This document shows positions 1 through 6,514 of a DNA stretch of 64,000 nt, in pieces. The notes below the pieces were generated by a model. The model saw nothing but the letters and a program-made list of their open reading frames with translations, was not told the origin of the DNA and did not search any database. The translations under genes and the position numbers were made by a program. The first letter of the stretch is position 1; every line of letters begins with the position of its first letter. Where the stretch lies: NCBI GenBank assembly GCA_031292555.1, contig JARLGV010000051.1, positions 106,887 through 170,886 of the forward strand, in the 5' to 3' direction. This DNA comes from Fimbriimonas sp. GTDB lineage: Bacteria; Armatimonadota; Fimbriimonadia; Fimbriimonadales; Fimbriimonadaceae.

Positions 1-736
1 CCCCATAGTCGCCATACCCCGAAGTGGAGTGCCAAAGCACTCGACCCGACTTGATTTCAATCGCAACCGATCCGGTGTCATCCTCGACCCAAACGACGCC
101 GCGCAAAACGGGAAAGGCCGTCCCAAGCATCGACGAATGCGGCCAACTCCACAGAATACGCCCCGTTCGCTCGTCAAGCCCGTAGCTGGTCTCGCCTACA
201 TTGACTACCAATCCGTTCGAGTCCGCGACGATGGACGCGAATCTCGCGCTCCAGCCACCATGCTCGGAGGTCTTCGGCCTTGTGCTTGTCCAGATCCGCC
301 GGTGCTCTGAGATGGAAATCGCCGAGACCGACCGAGGCGCCAGGCTCGCAAAGATCAGATTGCCGGCGATTGCGATCGGTCCCCCATCGCTCGAACTGGG
401 CATGCTCCAGAGCGAACGGCCCGTTTTCAGGTCCAGGCAATACAGGCGCCCGTTCGCTTTCTCGGACTCGCTCGTGAGATAGACCCGCGACCGATCGATC
501 GCCACCTTCGACGCATACTCCCCTTTCGCCGGCTGGAAGTCCCAGATTCGGTGGCCCGACACGAGGTCGAAGAGATAGCAGTGGTGTACGGACGCCGCAC
601 AGAACAGCCGGCCCTGAATCGCAACGCCCGGCTCGTAGGTGTCCTCGAATATGGTGGTTGTGGCGATCCGTCGGTACGGTGGCAAAGGAGCCATAGCCCC
701 CGACTGAAGAACCAACGCAGCTAAAACAGAAACCAA
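1..736 (-). CDS. PQQ-like beta-propeller secreted protein, 3' end beyond window
   Basis: I read this frame directly because it has no upstream ATG. It opens with TTG at 736-734, with GGAGG about 9 nt upstream, and stays open to the window edge (245 codons visible). The N-terminus LVSVLAALVLQSGAMA resembles a signal peptide, so the protein is probably exported. The body has the alternating pattern of PQQ-like/WD-type propeller blades, with repeats such as YLFDLVSGHRIWDFQPAKG, YCLDLKTGRSLWSMP, YGLDERTGRILWSWP and IEIKSGRVLWHS. The DxxTGRxLW signature is typical of PQQ-propeller repeats, which often bind no cofactor and act as scaffolds. Function is unknown. An internal ATG 14 codons downstream is a less likely start because it would remove the signal sequence. 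Confidence 0.75.
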   Translation of the reverse strand, partial: MVSVLAALVLQSGAMAPLPPYRRIATTTIFEDTYEPGVAIQGRLFCAASVHHCYLFDLVSGHRIWDFQPAKGEYASKVAIDRSRVYLTSESEKANGRLYCLDLKTGRSLWSMPSSSDGGPIAIAGNLIFASLAPRSVSAISISEHRRIWTSTRPKTSEHGGWSARFASIVADSNGLVVNVGETSYGLDERTGRILWSWPHSSMLGTAFPVLRGVVWVEDDTGSVAIEIKSGRVLWHSTSGYGDYG

Positions 737-892
737 CGTTCTCGCCCTCCAAACACCGCAATTGTACGGCGAAACGCGAAGCTCTAGGTTAGGGCATCGC
801 AAGGCCGGCTGCGATCCAATATCGAGACGCCCCAAACCTTCAGTCTTTGGCCGCAAAGCGGAGCATCCAGCCCATATAGTAGCGCCGAAGGT

Positions 893-1099
893 GCGAGCCT
901 CTGCCAGCGAAGGGCGTCAGCCCTGGTACCGATGGCCGGTGACCACCCAGTCCCGAAGGGACGGATTCAGCGGCCGGCCGTAATCATCGACCGGCACGCA
1001 TGAATCGCCTTCACAGCCGTCGAATCGTCCCCTTCAGGGCCGGTTTGCCTGGCACCGTCTGGTCCCAGGGCTGACGCCACTGGGCTGGCAGAGTCTCGC
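893..1099. repeat. Inverted pair of ~80-bp intergenic repeats (BIME-like) in a 620-bp non-coding gap
   Basis: The 737-1358 gap has no convincing gene. Inside it, 893-968 and 1022-1099 are diverged inverted copies of one element. Shared blocks when the right arm is reverse-complemented are GCGAG-CTCTGCCAGC, then GGCGTCAGCCCTGG-ACC, then CC-GAAGGG-AC-GATTC. The two arms could fold into one long hairpin. Such paired palindromic repeats occur in many genomes as REP/BIME-type elements. No transposase is nearby. Confidence 0.6.
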
Positions 1100-1358
1100 C
1101 CTCTTCGGGGCTGCAAACTGTGTCGAGACGCCAAGCAAGGTTAGGGACCTCTCCGGTGAGATGCACTGGCGAGCCAAGCCTGCGCCTCGGGACGATGCTG
1201 AAACTCGTCCCCGGACTTTCCAAGGGTCGATTCTATGCTCGGACGTGACTCATGTGCGCGTAGCCGGAGTTCGGAGAATAGATGCGCTTCTGTGAAGATA
1301 GGATTGGAACGTCTTCGGCGGCTAACGTCAAGGCACTGAACGTGGTTCAATAGGGCTG

Positions 1359-2198
1359 ATGAGAAGAATCGAGCAGGCTCGGACGGCGGAACGAAAAGCC
1401 TTGTTGGCGAGCATCGTCAGGAAATTCCATGACGATCAGAGGCTGCTTGCGTTTTGGCTCGAAGGTTCGCTTGGGCGCGGACGGTTCGACGCTTGGAGCG
1501 ACCTGGACATGTGGACCGTCGCCCGGGACGAGGACTTCGAGAGCGTCGTCGCGGATCGCTATCGGATCATCGAAACGATTGGGGATCTCGTTCTGACGGT
1601 GGAATCCCCGCAGAACGGACCGTCGGGCGGCTTCTACCTGATGGCCGGATTCGACTGTCCGACCGGTATCCAACTGGTCGACTGGTATTGTCAGCCGGCT
1701 AGCAAGGCGTGTCAACCCCGTTCAGAGAGCGTCGTGTTCGTCCGACCCGAACTGGCCGAATCGAAGCGGTGGCAGTCGACGACGCCGGAAGACGGCATCG
1801 AATTGATCTTCCGCCGTCAAGAAGGCAGCGACGACTCGATCCGTCTCAACCAGCCCTACGTGGCATGGCATCCCAGCGAGGAGGAGGAGCGCGTCAACTC
1901 CGGGTACCTCGCCTGGGCGATGATCGCGATCCAAGCGAAGCAGATCGTCCGCGCACCCCATGCCGCCGGTCTGCAGTTCGAGACGTTTATCGCCAACCTG
2001 GTCGCCAAGGCGAGTTCTCACAAGCAGACCCTTCGCCCGTCGACCGTCGACGCCGCGAAACCGGGAGAGAAGCTGGACCGTTTAATCGACCTCTCCGGCG
2101 GGCTGATCCGAGTTCTGCCCGCGCACGTCAAACTCCAGGAGTCGATCCTTCGAACACTGAGCGCCGCCCGCCACTCCCTGCCGCGAGCCGATCGGTAG
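1359..2198 (+). CDS. Nucleotidyltransferase-fold protein (aminoglycoside adenylyltransferase-like)
   Basis: A 279-residue soluble protein. Near residues 36-55 it carries the nucleotidyltransferase signature: WLEGSLGRGRFDAWSDLDMW matches the GS-x(8-10)-D-x-D pattern, in which the two acidic residues bind the metal ion of the nucleoside triphosphate. The remainder is helical and resembles the C-terminal half of streptomycin/kanamycin-type or LinB-like nucleotidyltransferases, but I cannot assign a substrate. Start ATG at 1359 has no strong Shine-Dalgarno. It stands alone, with the repeat-bearing gap upstream and a GH172 gene downstream. Resistance enzyme or housekeeping nucleotidyltransferase are both possible. 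Confidence 0.75.
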   Translation: MRRIEQARTAERKALLASIVRKFHDDQRLLAFWLEGSLGRGRFDAWSDLDMWTVARDEDFESVVADRYRIIETIGDLVLTVESPQNGPSGGFYLMAGFDCPTGIQLVDWYCQPASKACQPRSESVVFVRPELAESKRWQSTTPEDGIELIFRRQEGSDDSIRLNQPYVAWHPSEEEERVNSGYLAWAMIAIQAKQIVRAPHAAGLQFETFIANLVAKASSHKQTLRPSTVDAAKPGEKLDRLIDLSGGLIRVLPAHVKLQESILRTLSAARHSLPRADR

Positions 2199-2362
2199 CG
2201 GACGATCCATCATCTTCGCGTTCCGTCGAGGTCCGTTGCGTCAGAAGGTCGTTCCATGTTTCTCGCAACAGTTGGTGAAGGGGCGCTAAGATTCGCAAAG
2301 GGGACATTTGCTGACGCTCGTGCGTCTTGACTTCTTTCCCGGTCCGTCGCCATAGTTCGGGC

Positions 2363-3460
2363 ATGGCATTCAACGGGCTTGGCATGCATCTCGGCAATCT
2401 GTCTCGGCTGTCACACGCAAAGACGCGTTCGATCTCTCCGGAGAATCTCAAGGGCGACAAGGGCAAAGGGGGAATGGCGACGACCGGCTCGGGAGAGCGC
2501 CCGGCACGGGACCTCGGCCAAGGCTGGAAGGTGAATCCGTGCGTGCGGATCGTGTCCGGCGAGACGTATGAAATCGCCGATATCGAGGGGCCAGGCGCGA
2601 TCCAGCAGATCTGGATGACGCCGACCGGCACCTGGCGCAACACGATCATCCGATTCTATTGGGACGACGAGGAAACCCCGTCGGTGGAGTGCCCGGTCGG
2701 AGACTTCTTCGCCTGCGGATGGGGCAAGTACGCTCAGGTCACGTCGCTAGCGGTTTGCGTGAACCCGGGAAGTGCGTTCAACTGCTACTGGGAGATGCCG
2801 TTCCGCAAGCGGTGCCGCATCACGATGGAGAACATCGGCGACGACATGACCCTGTACTACCAGGTCAACTACACCCTCACCGAGGTTCCGGAGGACGCGG
2901 CGTACTTCCACGCTCAGTTCCGGCGGACAAACCCGCTCCCATACAAGAACGTGTACACGATCCTCGAAGGGGTGAAGGGTCAGGGCCAGTACGTCGGCAC
3001 CTACATGGCCTGGGGAGTCAATAACAACGGCTGGTGGGGCGAGGGCGAGATCAAGTTCTACTTGGACGGCGACGCCGACTTCGCGACCATCGTCGGCACC
3101 GGCACGGAAGACTATTTCTGCGGCTCCTACGACTTCGACGTCAAGGGCAAGACCCAGTACGGAGTCGAAACCCTCGAGTATCAGGAGTTCAACACGCCCT
3201 ACGCCGGACTGCCGCAAGTGATTCGAGGCGACGGCCACTACCAGGTCCAGCAGCGGTTCGGCCTCTACCGCTGGCACATCATGGATCCGATCCGCTTCGA
3301 AACCGACCTACACGTCACGATCCAAGCGCTCGGATGGCGCTCGGGCGGCCGATACCTGCCCCTGCAGGACGACATCGCATCGGTGGCCTTCTGGTATCAG
3401 TCCGAACCCCATGCCCCCTTCCCCGCCCTGCCGGACAAGGACTATTTGGAAGTGATATAG
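2363..3460 (+). CDS. DUF2961 / GH172-family protein
   Basis: About 365 residues, the usual size for DUF2961, which founded glycoside hydrolase family 172 (difructose dianhydride and arabinofuranoside-active enzymes). Recognisable blocks are the N-terminus MAFNGLGMHLGNLSRLSHAK, then AKTRSISPEN, EGPGAIQQIWMTP, WDDEETPSVECPVGDFFACGWG, NCYWEMPFRKRC and GTGTEDYFCGSYDF. The last holds the acidic TED residues thought to be catalytic. No signal peptide is seen, so it is probably cytoplasmic. I chose ATG 2363 because the family motif MxFNGLGMHLGNLS begins there and a CATAGT box ends 6 nt before it. Longer in-frame starts only add non-family sequence. Substrate is inferred to be a polysaccharide-derived oligosaccharide. 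Confidence 0.85.
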   Translation: MAFNGLGMHLGNLSRLSHAKTRSISPENLKGDKGKGGMATTGSGERPARDLGQGWKVNPCVRIVSGETYEIADIEGPGAIQQIWMTPTGTWRNTIIRFYWDDEETPSVECPVGDFFACGWGKYAQVTSLAVCVNPGSAFNCYWEMPFRKRCRITMENIGDDMTLYYQVNYTLTEVPEDAAYFHAQFRRTNPLPYKNVYTILEGVKGQGQYVGTYMAWGVNNNGWWGEGEIKFYLDGDADFATIVGTGTEDYFCGSYDFDVKGKTQYGVETLEYQEFNTPYAGLPQVIRGDGHYQVQQRFGLYRWHIMDPIRFETDLHVTIQALGWRSGGRYLPLQDDIASVAFWYQSEPHAPFPALPDKDYLEVI

Positions 3461-3584
3461 GGGCGGGGAGCGGGTCGGAGCGGAGGGGCGGAACATGGGG
3501 TTCGGACGTAAAACCAACAGCAGAACGTTGGGCGAGCCGACGCCTGTGCGGCTTGGCTGCACCCTCCGGTCCGACCCTCTACCC

Positions 3585-4358
3585 TCAGCCAGTCCCGCCC
3601 TGCATCTTCAAAAACGCCTGCACCTTTGCCATATAGGCATCGGCGGCTTTTGATTTTTCGGGGATTAGGGTGGAGGATCCGTGGACGCCGTCGGGGAGGA
3701 CGACCGAAGTTTTATCTTTGCTTGCCAGTTTGGCAAACAGGTCGGAGCGGCCGTCGCTCCATTCGTCTTGGGTGCAGGCTAGCAGCACAGGCTGAGTTAC
3801 CTTCTTGGCCCAGGTTCCGACTACCGTCTTGTCGTCCATGTACTCGCCCGGCGAAAAGGCCAGAACAGCCGCAATGGATGGGTTCTCGGACGCCAGTTTG
3901 AGCACGAGCGATGCGCTATAGCTGCTGCCCCAGACCAGAATCTTTCCGTATTTCTTGCTTTCGGCGTATTTCAGGGTTCCAAGCAGGTCGTTGTAGGCCG
4001 CCATGTAGTCGCCGCTGCCCGATTTCGTGACGGTGCGGTTGTCTCGACCCCACATATCCCCTCCGGATCGCTGGTCGACGGCGATACAGTCGAAGCCGAG
4101 GGATGTGATTTTCGGCGCGATCGCGTCATATTCATTCGCGTTTGATCCGGCTTGGTGGAACATTAGAACGACCGATGCCGCTCCCGCCTTCGTGGAGGCG
4201 TAGAAGTCTGCATAGACCGCCTTTCCGTCGGCTGCCGCAAATCGAATCTCCTTGCCGGAGCGACTATCTGCGACCGGCCTTCCGTCCGCCGAATCCCTCG
4301 GAGAACCGCAGCCCCACACCGAAAGAACGATCGCGAATACCGGCCAAGACGATCTCAT
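3585..4358 (-). CDS. Alpha/beta hydrolase (dienelactone hydrolase-like), putative lipoprotein
   Basis: 257 residues. The N-terminus MRSSWPVFAIVLSVWGCGS looks like a lipoprotein signal with the modified cysteine at position 17, although tryptophan at -2 is unusual for a lipobox. The mature part has the alpha/beta-hydrolase order: FHQAGSN oxyanion region, VDQRSGGDMWG, nucleophile elbow VWGSSYSASL (GxSxS where GxSxG is usual), acidic residue in ACTQDEWSDG, and a histidine in DGVHGSST. It probably acts on an ester or peptide at the cell surface. Transcription appears leaderless: TATAAT ends 5 nt before the ATG. The gene is convergent with the GH172 gene. Confidence 0.75.
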   Translation of the reverse strand: MRSSWPVFAIVLSVWGCGSPRDSADGRPVADSRSGKEIRFAAADGKAVYADFYASTKAGAASVVLMFHQAGSNANEYDAIAPKITSLGFDCIAVDQRSGGDMWGRDNRTVTKSGSGDYMAAYNDLLGTLKYAESKKYGKILVWGSSYSASLVLKLASENPSIAAVLAFSPGEYMDDKTVVGTWAKKVTQPVLLACTQDEWSDGRSDLFAKLASKDKTSVVLPDGVHGSSTLIPEKSKAADAYMAKVQAFLKMQGGTG

Positions 4359-4363
4359 GGCCC

Positions 4364-4369
4364 ATTATA
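4364..4369 (-). promoter_or_regulatory. -10 box placed for a leaderless mRNA
   Basis: TATAAT on the minus strand, followed by GGGCC and the ATG of the alpha/beta hydrolase. The 5-nt spacing puts the expected transcription start at or next to the start codon. There is no room for a ribosome binding site. Confidence 0.6.
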
Positions 4370-4724
4370 GAGCCAGTAGGATTCGGCGTCCCATACTGAT
4401 CGATGGGCTTGCTTGAGTCCATTCGACAACCAGAGACGGCACAAAAGCGGCATACTGTGCAGAACCGATTATGCTTGCAGACGGGTTATGCCAAGTCCCG
4501 GGCGTCAAAGCTAGTCAATTAATGTCATTTTGCTCAATTGGGCATTGAGACTGGCATTTTCCTGGCGGTACCTGTCAAATTCTCTAGGTGCCTGGCAGTA
4601 CGGGATTTCATAAGTTAGGTTAGAATTGGAGTGAGGATGCAGAGAAGTGCGAACCGCTATTGGGAATCGTCGATTGAGATTGTCATGCGATAACCCAGTG
4701 ATTCCGCATGATTAGGGAGTTCTT
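4370..4724. other. Intergenic stretch without a recognisable gene
   Basis: This gap between two divergent genes is AT-richer than its surroundings. It contains two related short motifs (cctggcggtacc and gcctggcagtac) about 30 bp apart near 4560-4600. I see no coding frame, tRNA or clear terminator. GGGAG at 4713-4717 may serve the following gene. Confidence 0.5.
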
Positions 4725-5150
4725 ATGGATTCTAGCCTTAGCTACCGGGAGGGTAGATTATTGTCCACTCACGTTCCACGAATTGAAAAACTACGACGTT
4801 CCTTAGTGGCTCTCCAGGAGTTTTTGGAGAAGCCGGCCAATTCCAAGCTCGATCATGCCGGAATCGTCTTCGGCTTTGTCGTCGCCTTCGAGCACGCCTG
4901 GAAGTGCTTGGAGGACCGAGTCTCCGATCTCGGCTATGCCACTCGGAAAATCAAACCGATCCTCGACACAATCCTCAAAGCCGGTCTGATTCCCGCTTCG
5001 GACGAGAAGATCTGGATGCAGATGCTCGAAGACAAGAACCTATCGTGGCACGTCTACGACGAAGATCAAGCCTGCGAACTGGCGGGCCGAATTCGCAGCA
5101 CTCACCTTGAGGCTCTGGATTCGCTTTACCATCGCCTTCGGGGCCGCTAG
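4725..5150 (+). CDS. HI0074-family nucleotidyltransferase substrate-binding protein (HEPN-like), orphan
   Basis: 141 residues. The central signature FEHAWKCLEDRVSDLGYATRKIKPILDTILKAGLI followed by WMQMLEDKNLSWHVYDEDQACE matches the HI0074 family, a four-helix protein that normally pairs with a minimal nucleotidyltransferase (MNT, HI0073) as a HEPN/MNT toxin-antitoxin. Here no MNT gene lies on either side, so it is an orphan. The start ATG 4725 has GGGAG 5 nt upstream. The 3' end overlaps the convergent cyclase gene by four bases (CTAG). Confidence 0.8.
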   Translation: MDSSLSYREGRLLSTHVPRIEKLRRSLVALQEFLEKPANSKLDHAGIVFGFVVAFEHAWKCLEDRVSDLGYATRKIKPILDTILKAGLIPASDEKIWMQMLEDKNLSWHVYDEDQACELAGRIRSTHLEALDSLYHRLRGR

Positions 5151-5791
5151 TCTATCTCCCTCCGTGCCGCTTGCTTGCGGATCGCCGCTCGAGCCGGCGA
5201 TCCGTCACACCCGACGATACGTAACGGGAATGCCACCAACTCGTAGTGCCCCGGCTCGACATGCCTCAGATCCAACCCTTCCAAGATAGGGATTCCCGCC
5301 CCAAGCAATATGTAGTGGCAGGGATACGTCGAAGTACCCCATTGGTCCACCGACAGATAATCGATGCCGACAAGTTTCGCGCCGCGGTCGACTAGAGCTT
5401 CGGCAGCATCTGCCTCGAAGTAGACATAGTTGGGCGAAAAGCGTGGGACGTCGCAGAGTGCCCCATTAAGGGTTTTGAATAGCATGCAGAGGCCCCTGCA
5501 ATCGGACGGGATGTCCGCCAGCATGATCGATTCGCCCTCTACCTCCACAACAATCGCGTCTCCAGATACCGTGGTCAACGGTATAGAATCGATGCCCGCT
5601 CCGCCCTCGATAAAGTGAGCGGGAGCATCCATGTGGGTCGACATATGGGAGATCCAGTCCAGTTTGGTGATCTGGACAATCGATTCCCTTCCCACTTCGC
5701 AGATCCGAGACATCTGGATGGCTTCGTCTCCTGGCCACTGAGGAATGCCCTCTTCGATTGCGAGGCTGATATCGATCCAAGGGTTAGGCAT
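5147..5791 (-). CDS. Cyclase-family (kynurenine formamidase-like) metal hydrolase
   Basis: 214 residues from the ATG at 5791 (MPNPWIDISLAIEEGIPQWPGD). The family metal-binding motif HxGTHxDxPxH appears as SHMSTHMDAPAHFIEGGAGID near residues 47-68. Further family landmarks are GIDYLSVD and a final HYELVAFPLRIVGCDGSPARA, where many homologues read LxxLPLKIxGxDGAPARA. Members hydrolyse formyl-amides such as N-formylkynurenine, or isatin-like cyclic amides; the true substrate is unknown. An in-frame ATG 41 codons upstream would add sequence foreign to the family. The protein is cytoplasmic, with no signal peptide seen. The 3' end overlaps the HI0074-type gene tail-to-tail. Confidence 0.85.
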   Translation of the reverse strand: MPNPWIDISLAIEEGIPQWPGDEAIQMSRICEVGRESIVQITKLDWISHMSTHMDAPAHFIEGGAGIDSIPLTTVSGDAIVVEVEGESIMLADIPSDCRGLCMLFKTLNGALCDVPRFSPNYVYFEADAAEALVDRGAKLVGIDYLSVDQWGTSTYPCHYILLGAGIPILEGLDLRHVEPGHYELVAFPLRIVGCDGSPARAAIRKQAARREID

Positions 5792-5912
5792 CTTCCCGAT
5801 GCTACTCCACCTTGTCCTGCTTCGCTGGTCGCCGGCCGCCATCGGCGCCGATTTATCGAGGAAGCGCCCTCCAAGTGTAGGATTCCAGGCAAATGCACCG
5901 TAAGTTATAGAC

Positions 5913-6218
5913 ATGATGAAGTTGTTCGTAATGGCTTCGGCACTCCTTGTTTGCTCAGTCGGACTCTGTCAGTCTCCAGATCACAACAAGAAAGACAAAT
6001 CGGTTCATCACGCCGCGATGCATGCCGAGGATTGGGTGAACCGTCGCGTGAGCGCGCCCCACGGCAAGAACGCGATCCGACGGAAGAAGAACCTGAAACA
6101 CAAGGCGAACGTCGTCCACCACGGAGCGATGCATACCGAACACTGGATCGACCACCACGTAAGCGCCCCGCACAAGAAGAAGGCAAAGGCTCCCCACAAG
6201 GGCGACAAAGGGCAATAG
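5913..6218 (+). CDS. Small secreted His/Lys-rich protein with an internal duplication
   Basis: 101 residues. A signal peptide (MMKLFVMASALLVCSVGLCQ) is followed by a very basic, histidine-rich mature chain. Two near-identical segments of about 22 residues are arranged in tandem: VHHAAMHAEDWVNRRVSAPH and VHHGAMHTEHWIDHHVSAPH, separated by a lysine/arginine-rich linker and followed by a KKKAKAPHKGDKGQ tail. I recognise no family. The histidine spacing suggests metal or anionic-polymer binding in the periplasm or cell envelope, which is inference only. A TAAGTT box ends 6 nt before the first ATG, and a second ATG follows immediately. It is divergent from the cyclase gene. Confidence 0.65.
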   Translation: MMKLFVMASALLVCSVGLCQSPDHNKKDKSVHHAAMHAEDWVNRRVSAPHGKNAIRRKKNLKHKANVVHHGAMHTEHWIDHHVSAPHKKKAKAPHKGDKGQ

Positions 6219-6411
6219 AGGCAAAGCGCGGGTCGCGGGACTGGTGGCCACGAGCCGGTTGCCATATCGCTGGCTCGAAGGGGCTGTTCGACGCATTCCC
6301 GAAATCCTCCCCCCACGCTCTCCCTCCGCGGACGGAAGGAGAGGGAGCATTTCGCGCGGCCCGCTCCCCGCGACTAGGACTTTCGTGCCAATTGCCTCAT
6401 ATCTGGGTCGA

Positions 6412-6429
6412 GTGCACAACGTTGTGCAC
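6412..6429. promoter_or_regulatory. Perfect 18-bp palindrome upstream of the BTAD regulator
   Basis: GTGCACAACGTTGTGCAC reads identically on both strands and ends 85 bp before the start codon of the regulator. A perfect 9+9 palindrome with no spacer is a plausible dimeric operator, possibly for autoregulation. The rest of 6219-6514 holds only a weak GC-rich hairpin near 6317-6348. Confidence 0.45.
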
Positions 6430-6514
6430 GCCTTCGTGCATGGCCGTCCAATACGCTGTCCCTGTGTCCACCCAGCATACGTTGCATTGTTTGTTTGTAA
6501 AGGAGATAGTCTAG

